A stretch of DNA of 64,000 bases from Kaistia dalseonensis (lineage in GTDB: Bacteria > Pseudomonadota > Alphaproteobacteria > Rhizobiales > Kaistiaceae), in contig NZ_JAUSVO010000006.1 of NCBI RefSeq assembly GCF_030814715.1, positions 248,001 to 312,000 of the forward strand, read 5' to 3'. The translations under genes were made by a program, and so were the position numbers. The stretch's first letter is position 1. Every line of letters starts with the position of its first letter. Below, piece after piece: positions 42,013 to 51,726 of the stretch. Below the pieces are notes generated by a model. It did not search any database, was not told the origin of the DNA, and worked only from the letters and a program-made list of their open reading frames with translations.

Positions 42013-43020
42013 CTACCAGCCGGCCAGCACGACCTTGCCGATCATGCGGCCGCTCTCGACCTGTTCATGCGCCTTGCGGAGGTTGGCGGCGTTGATCGGG
42101 CCGAGCTTCCCGGTCAGCGTCGTGCGGATCTTGCCGGCATCGACGAGATCGGCCACCTCGTTCAGGAGGGTGTGCTGCTCGATCATGTCGGGCAGGCCGA
42201 AGATCGGCCGCGTGAACATCAGTTCCCAATGGAGCGATACGGCCTTGCGCTTGAACGGCACGATGTCGAAGACCTTCGGGTCGTCGATCACGCCGATATG
42301 CCCCTTGGGCGCGACGAGTTCCGGCAGTTGCGGCAGATTGTGGGTCGTGCCGGTCAGGCTCAGGATGATATCGACGGTCTTGAAGCCGAGCGCATCCAGT
42401 TGCGGCGCCATCGGCTTGGTGTGATCGACAATGTGATGGGCGCCAAGCGACCTGGCCCATTCGGCGCTGTCGGTGCGCGATGCTGTGCCGATCACGGTCA
42501 GATCCGTCAGCGTCCGCGCAAGCTGGATCGCTATCGAGCCGACGCCACCGGCCGCACCCAGGATCAGCAGCGAGCGCGTGTCGCTGCCCGCGCCCTTGCG
42601 GACGCCGATGCGATCGAACAGCAGCTCATAGGCCGTGATCGCGGTCAGCGGGATGGCGGCGGCTTCGGCGAAGTCGAGCGTCTTCGGCTTGCGACCGACA
42701 ATACGCTCGTCGACGAGATGATACTCGGAATTGGTGCCCGGCCGCGTGATCGAGCCGGCGTAGAAAACCGCGTCGCCCGGCTTGAACAGCGTCACCTCGG
42801 AACCGACCGCATCGACGATGCCGGCCGCATCGAAACCGAGCACGCGCGGATCGGCCTGGTCGCCACCGGCACGAACCTTGACGTCGACCGGATTGACCGA
42901 GACCGCCTCGACCTTCACCCGAAGGTCGCGCGGACCGGGCTGCGGCGTGTCGAGGGTGATGTCGACGAGGGCATCGGGGTCGCTGGCGGGAAGGGATCGA
43001 GTGAAAGCGATAGCGCGCAT
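42013..43020 (-). CDS. Quinone-oxidoreductase-like MDR family dehydrogenase
   Basis: 335 residues from ATG 43020, with a GGAG-type site upstream. It is a medium-chain dehydrogenase/reductase: GroES-like N-terminal domain (VSVNPVDVKVRAG, GFDAAGIVDAVGSEV) and a Rossmann domain with LILGAAGGVGSIAIQLA. The zinc-ligand cysteines of true alcohol dehydrogenases are absent, so it is probably a NADPH-dependent quinone or enone reductase. It is divergent from the HxlR gene, which probably represses it. Confidence 0.9.
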   Translation of the reverse strand: MRAIAFTRSLPASDPDALVDITLDTPQPGPRDLRVKVEAVSVNPVDVKVRAGGDQADPRVLGFDAAGIVDAVGSEVTLFKPGDAVFYAGSITRPGTNSEYHLVDERIVGRKPKTLDFAEAAAIPLTAITAYELLFDRIGVRKGAGSDTRSLLILGAAGGVGSIAIQLARTLTDLTVIGTASRTDSAEWARSLGAHHIVDHTKPMAPQLDALGFKTVDIILSLTGTTHNLPQLPELVAPKGHIGVIDDPKVFDIVPFKRKAVSLHWELMFTRPIFGLPDMIEQHTLLNEVADLVDAGKIRTTLTGKLGPINAANLRKAHEQVESGRMIGKVVLAGW

Positions 43021-43156
43021 GTCCGTCTCCGTTTCTGGCAGCCACGGCAATCTGCCGGGCGACATGCAGCCATTTCGACCTTATTGACGTCGATCGCAAG
43101 AATGCACATTTTGGACGTATAGTGACCGTTTGGATACTAATGGACGAGGCTTGGGA

Positions 43157-43510
43157 TTGACGGACGATTGCCCGCCCACGACAGACGGCAAATGCCCTGT
43201 CGAGACTGCGCTGGAACTGATCGACGGCAAATGGAAGGGCGTCGCCCTGTTCCACCTGCTCGACAAGACGCTGCGCTTCAACGAGATCAGGCGGCGCATA
43301 CCGAACGTCACGCAGCGCGTGCTGACCAGGCAGTTGCGCGAGCTGGAACAGGACGGGCTGATCATCCGCACCGTCTACGCCGAGGTGCCGCCGCGTGTCG
43401 AATACCGCCTCTCGCCGCTCGGCGAGACGCTGCGTCCCATCATCGTCGCACTCTGGAACTGGGGCACGGCCTACAAGGCCCGCCAGATAGAGGAGAGCGA
43501 GGCGGCCTGA
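43157..43510 (+). CDS. HxlR-family transcriptional regulator
   Basis: A winged-helix regulator of about 117 residues. The core is CPVETALELIDGKWK, LRFNEIRRRIPNVTQRVLTRQL and RTVYAEVPPRVEYRLSPLG, all typical of HxlR/YodB. There is no ATG. The TTG at 43157 has GAGG eight bases upstream and gives the expected length, while a TTG at 43130 is also open. Cys14 and nearby residues could sense electrophiles or thiol stress, as in YodB and QorR. This fits the divergent quinone-oxidoreductase-like gene. Confidence 0.88.
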   Translation: MTDDCPPTTDGKCPVETALELIDGKWKGVALFHLLDKTLRFNEIRRRIPNVTQRVLTRQLRELEQDGLIIRTVYAEVPPRVEYRLSPLGETLRPIIVALWNWGTAYKARQIEESEAA

Positions 43511-43534
43511 TCGAGTCGGGCCGCCCCTGCCCTG

Positions 43535-44236
43535 TCAGGCCGCGATCGAGAGCGCGTCCTCGAGCCAGCGCCAGTCGCTCGGCTCCAGTACTGGTTTCAC
43601 GCCGGCATCGAGCACCGCCGCGAAGATCGGGGCGGGCATGGCCGCCTTCATCCCGCCGAGCATCCCGACGCGTTCGCTCGGGTTCATGGCCGGAATCATG
43701 ATACGCAGGAAATGCAGCATCATCTCGGGATCGACCGAGCTTACGATGCGCTGTTCGATCGCCGCCAGGGTCTCGTCATCGAAGGTCTGGTGGAGCAGCG
43801 ACAGCGTCTCGGTCTCCTCCTCGACCATGTGGGTGAAGTCCTCGGCGATGAACTGCGAATAGCGCAGGTAGAGCGCGCGAAGCAGGGCCGAGCGGCGCGG
43901 CGCCATGGCGACTTCGAGCGTGTTCAGCATCTGCTCGATTTCGTCGAAATCGCGCTCGTGATGCTCGTGGTCCTCGACCAGCCCGTCGGTCGCGCCGAGA
44001 TGCCGCTCCTCGATCACGCCATGGATGTGCTCGTTCTCATGGATGAGATGCTTGCGGCCGAGCGTGACCAGCAGGCGCATGTCGGCGATGAGCGCCGCGA
44101 GCCCGTCATCATTGTAGGCGTCGATCGAACCGATGCGCTCCAGGAGCCGCATCTGCGCGCGGCGCAGGCCCTTGTGGATCGTCGTGTAGAGGTTGTAGCG
44201 CTCTTCGTTGACATAGATGGTGGAATGGAAAGTCAT
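43535..44236 (-). CDS. Hemerythrin-like protein
   Basis: 233 residues, all helical in appearance, with a hemerythrin-type spread of His and Glu: TIHKGLRRA, LIHENEHIHGVIE, DHEHHERDF and FTHMVEEETE. These could bind a di-iron centre that senses or carries oxygen or nitric oxide. The C-terminal third (NPSERVGMLGGMKAAMP) is conserved in a paralogue at 63450. GAGGAG precedes the ATG. A perfect CRP-type operator lies about 60 bases upstream of the start, so expression probably responds to a CRP/FNR-family regulator. Confidence 0.82.
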   Translation of the reverse strand: MTFHSTIYVNEERYNLYTTIHKGLRRAQMRLLERIGSIDAYNDDGLAALIADMRLLVTLGRKHLIHENEHIHGVIEERHLGATDGLVEDHEHHERDFDEIEQMLNTLEVAMAPRRSALLRALYLRYSQFIAEDFTHMVEEETETLSLLHQTFDDETLAAIEQRIVSSVDPEMMLHFLRIMIPAMNPSERVGMLGGMKAAMPAPIFAAVLDAGVKPVLEPSDWRWLEDALSIAA

Positions 44237-44284
44237 GATGTTCTCCTCACTGTTGACGTTCCTCTAGACGCCCCCGTTTCAGCC

Positions 44285-44306
44285 GTCTGTGATTGTTGTC
44301 ACAGAC
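44285..44306 (-). promoter_or_regulatory. CRP/FNR-type operator
   Basis: GTCTGTGA, six bases, TCACAGAC is a perfect dyad and contains TGTGA-N6-TCACA, the CRP consensus. A TCTAGA-like -10 at 44263-44268 would put the transcription start about 40 bases from the dyad centre, the class II activator position. It belongs to the hemerythrin-like gene ending at 43535. Confidence 0.7.
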
Positions 44307-44362
44307 AGCCAAAGCGGTTTGGAGAAGCGAAAACGGCGGAAGACGGGCCGATAGGCCGAAAA

Positions 44363-45313
44363 TCACTGTTCGGCGTAGGACATGGGAATGGAGGCCGGCG
44401 GCGTGTAGCGTCCCGTCGCCGGCTGGGTGGGGACTGCAACCGGAGGCAGGGCCGCCGACGGAACCGGCGTATAGGCCGGGCCGGTGGCGGCAGGCGCGAT
44501 CTGGTCGGGCGCGCCGAGATTATCGTCCCAGCGATAGGTGAAGGTCCGCTGCTCCATGGTCTGCGGCGGCGGCACCTGCGGATCGGGCAGGCTCACCATC
44601 GGCGTATCGAAGCCATGCACGGCCGGTGGCGGCATGGGAATGTTCGGCCGGCAATAATGCGACGTGCCATCGGCATTGTGGTGGGCGAGGTCGATATGGA
44701 TATGGTCCTCGTGCAGCCGGTTCGATCCGGGCCCGAGAACGGTCGTGAAGTAGCGGCAGGCAGTCACCAGGGCCTCGCGCAGGAAGGCCTGGCTCGCGGG
44801 ATCGCCATTGCGCCAGTCGGTCCGGACGCGGATGGTGCGGCCATCGGCGAGACGAAATCCGGCAACGTCGAACGCATTGGCGAAGGCGTGCTCGGAGAGC
44901 CTGTCGCCGCGCGTATTGTTGCGTGACCGGCAGGCATAGGTGCCCATGGTCAGGATCTCGGTGACCGGCATGCCGAACCGCGCCTGCGCCGCCGGCTGGA
45001 TCGACTCGGTCATCCAGCGTTCCATGGTGTAGGTCATCAGGCAGCCGAGCAGCACGTCGCCACCCGTCACCGCCACCACGCCCTTCTCGAAGGCATTGAC
45101 CTTCAGCGGCTGCTCGATGCCGCAGGCGCCGCGCCCATCGACCTCGCGGGCCGGTCGCTGGAAATAGCTCGGCACGACCAGCTTCTGCGCATAGCACGCA
45201 CGCTCGGTCGCATCCCGCCAACTCTCTCTTTGCTCGAACAATCCGAGAGAGCAGCCGGCAAGCGAGCCGAGCGCGAGCACCAACCCGATACGCAACGCAA
45301 CGCCACACAACAT
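44363..45313 (-). CDS. Extensin-like C-terminal domain lipoprotein
   Basis: 316 residues from ATG 45313. The N terminus is a lipoprotein signal with lipobox SLAGC. The middle (about 50-235) is the extensin-like C-terminal domain. It contains YACRSRNNTRGDRLSEHAFA followed by NAFDVAGF and later HEDHIHIDLAHH. The His and Asp spacing resembles zinc D,D-peptidases of the VanY/MepA type, which suggests, as inference, a wall hydrolase. The last 80 residues are Pro-rich and disordered. No clear ribosome site. Confidence 0.85.
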   Translation of the reverse strand: MLCGVALRIGLVLALGSLAGCSLGLFEQRESWRDATERACYAQKLVVPSYFQRPAREVDGRGACGIEQPLKVNAFEKGVVAVTGGDVLLGCLMTYTMERWMTESIQPAAQARFGMPVTEILTMGTYACRSRNNTRGDRLSEHAFANAFDVAGFRLADGRTIRVRTDWRNGDPASQAFLREALVTACRYFTTVLGPGSNRLHEDHIHIDLAHHNADGTSHYCRPNIPMPPPAVHGFDTPMVSLPDPQVPPPQTMEQRTFTYRWDDNLGAPDQIAPAATGPAYTPVPSAALPPVAVPTQPATGRYTPPASIPMSYAEQ

Positions 45314-45405
45314 GAACGCAACAATGCGGCGCAATCGCTTAAGGAAAGGCTAACCATACACGCGCCTGTTGCCCCCTGTGGGAGGTCGCGGCGTCGCCGG
45401 CCGTG

Positions 45406-46467
45406 TCACCCCAGGCTCGTCGTCGCGACCTGCTCGGCATGGCGCGCGCGCATGAAGCGCAACGCCCGCTCGGCCTCGGCAAAGGGCAATCCGACATAGC
45501 CCTCGATCGCGGCGGCGACCGCCTCCGGCGCCTGCCCGAAGCGGCGCCCGCGAATATCCGCGATCAGCGCGAAGGTGTCGTCCTCGATCCCCGCCGCCTT
45601 GCAGAGGATGGCGAGAAGCGCGGAATCCGTCTTGGCGATCATGCGACTGACCAGATCGGCGGGGAGCCCGGCATGATCGGCGAGCAGGATCGCCACTTCG
45701 AGCATCCGGTCATGCGAAGCGATGGCGCTGATCACCGAGGCGACCGGTCGGCTCGCCGCATCGGCTGCTTCGCTCCTGTCGGCCATCGCGGTCTTGAGAA
45801 CCACGACTTCACCGGTCGCCTGGTCCGGATCGACCTTGCGCGGCGAACGCGGCGCATGAACCGGGAATGGCACCAGTTCGCCCATGGCGCCCAGCGGCTC
45901 GCCCGAACGGCTGGCGAGGCCACGGCGCAGGGCCGGGTCGGAACCCGCCTCGGTCACCAGGCGGCCGAGGCCAGCGATCGAGAGCCGTGCCCGCGGATTG
46001 CGCGCAACGGCCTGCAGCACGGTGGTGTCGCCATTGTAGATCAGGGCGTCCGAGACGCTCTCAGAGAGCTCGCTGCGACCGGCGATCGCCACCATGTGGT
46101 CGCGCGGCAGGCTTTCCGACAGGCGCACCAGGTCCTCGTCCGAGAGCACCGTCGAGTGACGCAGGATCGGGTCCGCGAGCAGGATCTCGTCCTGCGCCAG
46201 CGCGATGATCAAGGCATGCGGCGCTGTTTCGAGCTCGGCCAGGCGCAGCGCGATCTCCGCGCGCTCCGCCATGGTGATGCCCGGCACCAGATGCCACACG
46301 ATGTCGCTGTAGATCTCGGACACGTCGCTCGAAACGCCGTGGCCCGCGCTCGCGAAGAGATCGGTGATCGACCGCAGCAATTCCGCTCGACGGGCCGGTG
46401 AACGGTCATGCGCCAGCGTCGTCAGATGGTCGAACATGCGCGCCTCGACAACTTGAAGGTTATGCAT
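45406..46467 (-). CDS. DUF2336 family protein
   Basis: 353 residues made of helical HEAT-like repeats, with FDHLTTLAHDRSPARRAELLRS at the start and several ISDADPxLR-like units (PILRHSTVLSDEDLVRL, ALIYNGDTTVLQAVARNP). The family is common in alphaproteobacteria and has no settled function. Scaffolding or regulation has been suggested by fold. No signal peptide. It stands alone on the minus strand. Confidence 0.85.
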   Translation of the reverse strand: MHNLQVVEARMFDHLTTLAHDRSPARRAELLRSITDLFASAGHGVSSDVSEIYSDIVWHLVPGITMAERAEIALRLAELETAPHALIIALAQDEILLADPILRHSTVLSDEDLVRLSESLPRDHMVAIAGRSELSESVSDALIYNGDTTVLQAVARNPRARLSIAGLGRLVTEAGSDPALRRGLASRSGEPLGAMGELVPFPVHAPRSPRKVDPDQATGEVVVLKTAMADRSEAADAASRPVASVISAIASHDRMLEVAILLADHAGLPADLVSRMIAKTDSALLAILCKAAGIEDDTFALIADIRGRRFGQAPEAVAAAIEGYVGLPFAEAERALRFMRARHAEQVATTSLG

Positions 46468-46744
46468 CGCAGCTTCGCAGCTAAGTCATAAAAAACGATT
46501 GATGAAGGCGGCCAATTCGTCCGCGCCGCTTAGCAAAGATGGCAATTCGGAGGCGGAACGATCCGTTCGGCACGGCAGCCCCAGCAGGCCGATTAGGGTA
46601 GATAATTCTACGGCTTACCCGAAAATTGGCACGAATCCGCCACGAACGGAGCGGCGCTGCGATTCATGCCTCTTGTGAATATGGCGAAATGCGTTAATGT
46701 TTACAGCGGAAATAGGACGTGAAAGAGAGACCCGGGAGATGTCC

Positions 46745-46828
46745 ATGAGCCTCGCTAGACCGTTCCAGCTGCTCGCTGTCAGCGCCGCTTTCGTGTTTGT
46801 TGCGGCCATCATCCTCGGAGCGATCTGA
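46745..46828 (+). CDS. Small membrane peptide, 27 residues
   Basis: A start at 46745 with GGGAG six bases upstream gives MSLARPFQLLAVSAAFVFVA and seven more residues ending LGAI. It is one hydrophobic helix with a basic N end, so it probably inserts into the inner membrane with the N terminus inside. A strong terminator follows 42 bases after the stop, which supports a real short transcription unit. A TTGTGA/TAATGT pair at 46673-46700 could be its promoter. Function unknown. It is too short for routine gene finders. Confidence 0.7.
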   Translation: MSLARPFQLLAVSAAFVFVAAIILGAI

Positions 46829-46869
46829 GGCGAGGCAGAGCAGGATCGGCACAGCCGACACGGGTAGAG

Positions 46870-46902
46870 ACCGGGCCTTCCCAGGAAGCGTCCGGTTTTT
46901 TT
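46870..46902 (+). terminator. Rho-independent terminator after the 27-residue gene
   Basis: An interrupted stem (ACCGG with CCGGT, and CTTCC with GGAAG) is followed by seven Ts at 46896-46902. It points along the plus strand only, so it serves the small gene. Confidence 0.85.
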
Positions 46903-46941
46903 GTGCCCGGAGCGCCTCCGTCGCGATCCGCCCGAGGCCCT

Positions 46942-47262
46942 CTACAGGCCGAACAACGCGCGCATCGCGGCGACCGCGGCCATGCCCGCCAGCGCGGCGA
47001 TGATGTCGTTGCGCCGCCAGAGAAAGACCGCGATCGTCGCGGCGAACCCGGCATATTCCGCCGGCCCGCCATGCATCGCGATCGGCGCTAGGATCGCGCC
47101 CATGATGGCGAGCGGCAGGGCCTTCAGCCATGCCTCAACACGCGGCGTCACCGCCACGAAGCGCATCAGGAAAAACCCCGATATGCGGGTGGCGTAGGCG
47201 GCGAGCGCCATGGCGAAGACGATGATGGCAAAACCCGCCGTCGTGTTCGGATCGATGCTCAT
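46942..47262 (-). CDS. azlD: AzlD-type amino acid transporter small subunit
   Basis: 106 residues with about three to four membrane helices (GFAIIVFAMALAAYATRISGF, LPLAIMGAILAPIAM, DIIAALAGMAAVAAM). It pairs with AzlC. The start overlaps the azlC stop as ATGA. The AzlCD/BrnFE/YgaZH family moves branched-chain amino acids, and some members export methionine. Being the last gene of the methionine operon, it may do so here. Confidence 0.92.
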   Translation of the reverse strand: MSIDPNTTAGFAIIVFAMALAAYATRISGFFLMRFVAVTPRVEAWLKALPLAIMGAILAPIAMHGGPAEYAGFAATIAVFLWRRNDIIAALAGMAAVAAMRALFGL

Positions 47263-47957
47263 GCAGCAGCCGTCCCCTTGGGTCGGAATGCCGCGACGAG
47301 GCTACCCGCCAGGCCGCCCGCCAGCACATGCCAGGAGCCGCCGACGAACCGTTCGAAGATGACGGCGACAAAGCCGCCCACCACCAGGGGCAGTATGTCT
47401 TCCCTGCCCTTCCAGAAGCCGCAGGCGAGCGAGAGGAAGAAGGCTGGCAGGAAGAAGTCGAGGCCGAGGCGCCGCGTATCGCCCAGAAGCTGGCCGAAAC
47501 CCGCTCCGACGATCGATCCCGCCACCCAACCCACCATGCAGGCAAGGCCCATGCCGACGAACACGGCAACGTCATGCCGCCCCTCGTCGCGTTCGCGCAT
47601 CGCGACCGCCCAGTTGGGATCGACGAGGAAAAACAACGAGCTATAGGCGATCCACGGCGAGACGCCGCGCATCCAGGGCTGAATGGCGGCGCCGAACAGT
47701 ATGTAGCGCGCGTTCATCGCGACAACAGCGACCACGACAGCGATGACAAGATCCGGCGCGCCCCAGGAATGGAGCGCCAGCAGCTGCGCGGTGCCGGCGA
47801 ACACGAAGGTGCTCATCGTCGCGGCGCCAAGGACAGAGATGCCGATCTGACCTGCCACGACCCCAAAGACGGCGCCGAACGCGACCATGCCCGGCAGCAA
47901 GCCAATACCCTCGAGAAAGCCGCGGCGGAAGCCGTGCGACGTGAAATGCCCGCTCAT
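47259..47957 (-). CDS. azlC: AzlC-type amino acid transporter large subunit
   Basis: 232 residues with about seven membrane helices. Family hallmarks are FLEGIGLLPGMVAFGAVFGVVA near the start, then TFVFAGTAQLLAL and NARYILFGAAIQPWM. It starts 35 bases after the metH stop, so it is probably on the same transcript. The position in a SahR-type methionine operon suggests that the substrate is methionine or a related amino acid, which is inference. Confidence 0.93.
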   Translation of the reverse strand: MSGHFTSHGFRRGFLEGIGLLPGMVAFGAVFGVVAGQIGISVLGAATMSTFVFAGTAQLLALHSWGAPDLVIAVVVAVVAMNARYILFGAAIQPWMRGVSPWIAYSSLFFLVDPNWAVAMRERDEGRHDVAVFVGMGLACMVGWVAGSIVGAGFGQLLGDTRRLGLDFFLPAFFLSLACGFWKGREDILPLVVGGFVAVIFERFVGGSWHVLAGGLAGSLVAAFRPKGTAAA

Positions 47958-47992
47958 GTCGGCGCTCCTCGGCCCGTCCGGTGATGCCGTGC

Positions 47993-50668
47993 CTACTCAG
48001 CCGCCTCGACGCGGACGGGGTCATAGTTCAGCACCGGCGCCAGCCAGCGCTCGGCCTCGCGCAAGGTCCATCCCTTGCGGGCGGCATAATCGGCGACCTG
48101 ATCCGCCTCGATCCGGCCGACGCCGAAATAGAAGCTCTCGGGATGCGCGAAATAGAGGCCCGAAACCGACGATCCCGGCCACATCGCATAGCTTTCCGTG
48201 AGCTTGATGCCGGCCTGCTTCTCGACGTCGAGAAGCTCGAACAGCGTGCGCTTCTCGGTATGGTCCGGCTGCGCCGGATAGCCCGGCGCGGGCCGGATGC
48301 CGGCATAGGTCTCGCGGATCAACTCGGCCGGCGCCAGTGTCTCATCCGGCGCATAGCCCCAGAACTCCTGCCGCACGCGCTGGTGCATGCGCTCGGCAAA
48401 AGCCTCGGCAAGGCGATCGGTCAGCGCCTGGCTGAGAATCTTGGAATAGTCGTCATTGGCGCGATCGAAACGCTCGGCGACGGCCTCCTCGCCAATGCCG
48501 GCCGTGACCGCGAAGCCGCCGATATAATCCGCCACGCCGGTTTCCTTCGGCGCGATGAAATCGGAGAGCGCGACATGGCGGCGCTTGTCGGTCGAGCGGG
48601 CGATCTGCTGACGCAGCGTGAAGAAGCGGGCAGCCTCCTCGGAACGCGCCTCGTCGGCATAGAGCGCGATATCGTCGCCAACAGCATTGGCCGGCCAGAA
48701 GCCGATCACCGCATTGGCCGAGACCCACTTCTCGTCGACCATCTGCTTCAGCATGGCCTGCGCATCATTGAAGAGCGCCTTCGCCGCCTTGCCGACCTTC
48801 TCGTCCTCGAACAGCAGCGGATAGGTGCCCTTGATCTCCCAGGTCGCGAAGAAGGGCGTCCAGTCGATGAACGGCACCAGCTCCGCGATCGGATAGTTCA
48901 CAAAGCTCCGGCTGCCGAGGAAGGACGGCTTTTTCGGGCGATAGGCGGACCAGTCGAGCTTCAGCCCATCACTGCGCGCAGCCGCCAGCGTGATGCGGCG
49001 CTTATTGTCCTGCGCGCGGGCATGGGCGTCGGCAATCTTCAGATAGTCCGCCTGGACATCGGCGACGTAATTCGCCTTGTCGCGGCCGAGCAGGCTGGAG
49101 GCGACGCCGACGGCGCGGCTTGCATCGAGCACATAGACCGCCTGGCCGCGCGCATAGTTCGGATGGATCTTGACGGCGGTGTGGACCTTCGACGTCGTCG
49201 CGCCGCCGATCAGTAGCGGCACGTCGAAGCCTTCGCGCTCCATCTCGGCCGCGACATGACACATCTCGTCGAGAGACGGGGTGATCAGGCCGGACAGGCC
49301 GATCGCATCGACGTTCTGCTCCTTCGCCACCGCGAGGATCTTCGCCGCCGGCACCATGACGCCGAGATCGATCACCTCGAAATTGTTGCACTGGAGCACG
49401 ACGCCGACGATGTTCTTGCCGATGTCATGCACGTCGCCCTTGACGGTCGCGAGCAGGATCTTGCCAGCAGAGGACGAGCCGGTCGTGCCGAGGCGGAGCT
49501 TTTCCTCTTCCATGAAGGGCATCAGATAGGCGACGGCCTGCTTCATCACGCGGGCGGATTTCACCACCTGCGGCAGGAACATCTTGCCGGCACCGAACAA
49601 ATCACCGACCACATTCATGCCGGCCATCAGCGGGCCTTCGATGACGTCGAGCGGCCGGGTGGACTTCGCCCGCGCCTCCTCGGTGTCGATCTCGATGAAA
49701 TCTGTCAGGCCGGAAACGAGCGCATGTTCCAGCCGCTTTTCGACCGGCCATTCGCGCCAGGCGAGATCGGCTTCCTTCTTGGTGCTGGCGCCGCCCTTGA
49801 AGCGCTCGGCGATCTCGAGCAGCCGCTCCGTGCCATCGGCGCGGCGATTGAGGACGACGTCTTCGCAAAGCTCGCGCAATTCCGGGTCGATATCGCTGTA
49901 GACCGGCAGCGCGCCGGCATTGACGATGCCCATATCCATGCCGACCGCGATCGCATGATAGAGGAACACCGAATGCATCGCGGCGCGGACCGTCTCATTG
50001 CCGCGGAACGAGAAGGAGAGGTTCGAGACGCCGCCGGAAATATGGGCGTGCGGCAGGTTCTGGCGGATCCAGCGCGTCGCCTCGATGAAGTCGACGCCGT
50101 AATTATTATGCTCCTCGATGCCGGTGGCGACCGCGAAGACGTTCGGATCGAAGATGATGTCTTCCGGCGGATAGCCGATCTCATGCACGAGGATCTTGTA
50201 GGCCCGCGCGCAGATCTCGGTCTTGCGCTGGAATGTGTCGGCCTGGCCCTTCTCGTCGAAGGCCATGACGACGACGGCCGCGCCATAGCGGCGAAGCTTC
50301 TTCGCGTGCTCGCGGAACTGCTCCTCGCCTTCCTTCATCGAGATCGAATTGACGATCGGCTTGCCCTGAACGCATTTCAGGCCCGCCTCGATCACCGACC
50401 ATTTCGAACTGTCGATCATCACCGGGACGCGGGCGATATCCGGCTCGGCGGCAAGCAGGTTCAGGAAGGTGACCATCGCCGCTTCGGAATCGAGCAGGCC
50501 CTCGTCCATGTTGACGTCGAGGATCTGAGCACCATTGGCGACCTGCTCGCGCGCGATATCGAGCGCGGCGGAATAATCTCCCGCGGTGATCAGCTTCCGA
50601 AATTTGGCAGAGCCGGTGACGTTGGTCCGTTCACCGATATTGACGAAGATCGCAGTCGACTTGGTCAT
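47993..50668 (-). CDS. metH: Methionine synthase, folate/cobalamin/activation subunit
   Basis: 891 residues that correspond to the last three modules of MetH. The pterin-binding domain (about 1-300) starts [19 protein letters not shown]. The cobalamin-binding domain carries the base-off histidine motif DVHDIGKN near residue 410 and the [13 protein letters not shown] segment. The SAM-dependent reactivation domain ends with [20 protein letters not shown] near residue 850. The homocysteine-binding module is encoded separately just upstream, with an ATGA overlap. The pair should transfer methyl from methyl-tetrahydrofolate to homocysteine through cob(I)alamin. Confidence 0.97.
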   Translation of the reverse strand: MTKSTAIFVNIGERTNVTGSAKFRKLITAGDYSAALDIAREQVANGAQILDVNMDEGLLDSEAAMVTFLNLLAAEPDIARVPVMIDSSKWSVIEAGLKCVQGKPIVNSISMKEGEEQFREHAKKLRRYGAAVVVMAFDEKGQADTFQRKTEICARAYKILVHEIGYPPEDIIFDPNVFAVATGIEEHNNYGVDFIEATRWIRQNLPHAHISGGVSNLSFSFRGNETVRAAMHSVFLYHAIAVGMDMGIVNAGALPVYSDIDPELRELCEDVVLNRRADGTERLLEIAERFKGGASTKKEADLAWREWPVEKRLEHALVSGLTDFIEIDTEEARAKSTRPLDVIEGPLMAGMNVVGDLFGAGKMFLPQVVKSARVMKQAVAYLMPFMEEEKLRLGTTGSSSAGKILLATVKGDVHDIGKNIVGVVLQCNNFEVIDLGVMVPAAKILAVAKEQNVDAIGLSGLITPSLDEMCHVAAEMEREGFDVPLLIGGATTSKVHTAVKIHPNYARGQAVYVLDASRAVGVASSLLGRDKANYVADVQADYLKIADAHARAQDNKRRITLAAARSDGLKLDWSAYRPKKPSFLGSRSFVNYPIAELVPFIDWTPFFATWEIKGTYPLLFEDEKVGKAAKALFNDAQAMLKQMVDEKWVSANAVIGFWPANAVGDDIALYADEARSEEAARFFTLRQQIARSTDKRRHVALSDFIAPKETGVADYIGGFAVTAGIGEEAVAERFDRANDDYSKILSQALTDRLAEAFAERMHQRVRQEFWGYAPDETLAPAELIRETYAGIRPAPGYPAQPDHTEKRTLFELLDVEKQAGIKLTESYAMWPGSSVSGLYFAHPESFYFGVGRIEADQVADYAARKGWTLREAERWLAPVLNYDPVRVEAAE

Positions 50669-51726
50669 GAAGCGAGTTCGAACGGTTCGAGGCCGGAGAG
50701 GCGCATTTTCGGCGCGATCTCGGGCGGATGGCGGGGCTCGACACCCTTTACCGCTTCTGCGATCGCATGGATATGGTCCGGCGTCGTGCCGCAGCAGCCG
50801 CCAACTACATTGACGAGGCCCGAACGGGCAAATTCGCCGACGAGCTTGGCCATCGCCTCGGGGCTTTCGTCATATTCGCCGAACTCGTTCGGCAGGCCGG
50901 CATTCGGATAGGCGCAGACGAAGGTGTCGGCAACGCGTCCGATCTCGTCGATATGCGCGCGCATCTCGCGAGCACCCAGCGCGCAGTTGAGCCCGATCGA
51001 GAACGGGTTCGCATGGCGCAGCGAATACCAGAAGGCCGATGGCGTCTGGCCGGAGAGCGTGCGGCCGGACAGATCGGTGATCGTGCCGGAGATCATGACG
51101 GGCAGTTCGACGCCCTTTTCCTCGAACACGTCCTCGACAGCCGCGACGGCCGCCTTCGCATTCAAGGTGTCGAAGATGGTCTCGATCAGGATGATATCGG
51201 CACCGCCATCGATCAGCCCCCTTGCCGCCTCGGCATAGGCCGTGCGCAATTCGTCGAAGGTCACACCGCGAAAGCCGGGATTGTTGACGTCGGGCGAGAT
51301 CGAGGCCGTGCGGTTGGTCGGACCGATGGCGCCGGCGACGAAGCGCGGCCGGCCGGTCTCCCGCGCCACGGCATCGGCAGCCCGCTTGGCCACGCGCGCA
51401 CCTTCGAGGTTCAGTTCATAGGCGAGCGCCTCCATGCCGTAATCGGCCTGGGCGATCGTGGTCGAGGAGAAGGTATTGGTCTCGACGATATCGGCACCGG
51501 CCTCGAAATACTGCCGGTGGATCGCCTCGACGGCGTCGGGCCTGGTGATGACGAGCAGGTCGTTATTGCCCTTCAGATCACGCGGCCAATCCTTGAACCG
51601 CTCGCCGCGAAAATCGGCCTCGGTCAGCTTGAGCCGCTGGATCATCGTGCCCATGGCGCCATCGAGCACGAGAATGCGCTCGGATGCGATGTGGTGGAGG
51701 GTTAGGGCGGAGGCAGCCTTACTCAT
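50665..51726 (-). CDS. metH: Methionine synthase, homocysteine-binding subunit
   Basis: 353 residues, the homocysteine S-methyltransferase module of MetH as a separate protein. It starts near [16 protein letters not shown] and has [20 protein letters not shown]. The zinc cysteines are in [11 protein letters not shown] and [13 protein letters not shown]. In E. coli this is joined to the rest of MetH in one chain. Split versions are known in several alphaproteobacteria. Its start overlaps the stop of the DUF559 gene as ATGA, which now couples them. Confidence 0.96.
   Translation of the reverse strand: MSKAASALTLHHIASERILVLDGAMGTMIQRLKLTEADFRGERFKDWPRDLKGNNDLLVITRPDAVEAIHRQYFEAGADIVETNTFSSTTIAQADYGMEALAYELNLEGARVAKRAADAVARETGRPRFVAGAIGPTNRTASISPDVNNPGFRGVTFDELRTAYAEAARGLIDGGADIILIETIFDTLNAKAAVAAVEDVFEEKGVELPVMISGTITDLSGRTLSGQTPSAFWYSLRHANPFSIGLNCALGAREMRAHIDEIGRVADTFVCAYPNAGLPNEFGEYDESPEAMAKLVGEFARSGLVNVVGGCCGTTPDHIHAIAEAVKGVEPRHPPEIAPKMRLSGLEPFELAS

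Noticed and set aside
49256-50911. 551-residue plus-strand frame
   Set aside because: Antisense of metH, no domain, His/Asp/Arg-rich shadow.
47993-51726. metH as a frameshifted pseudogene
   Set aside because: The two frames meet exactly at a module boundary with an ATGA overlap and all motifs intact, so a natural split is more likely.
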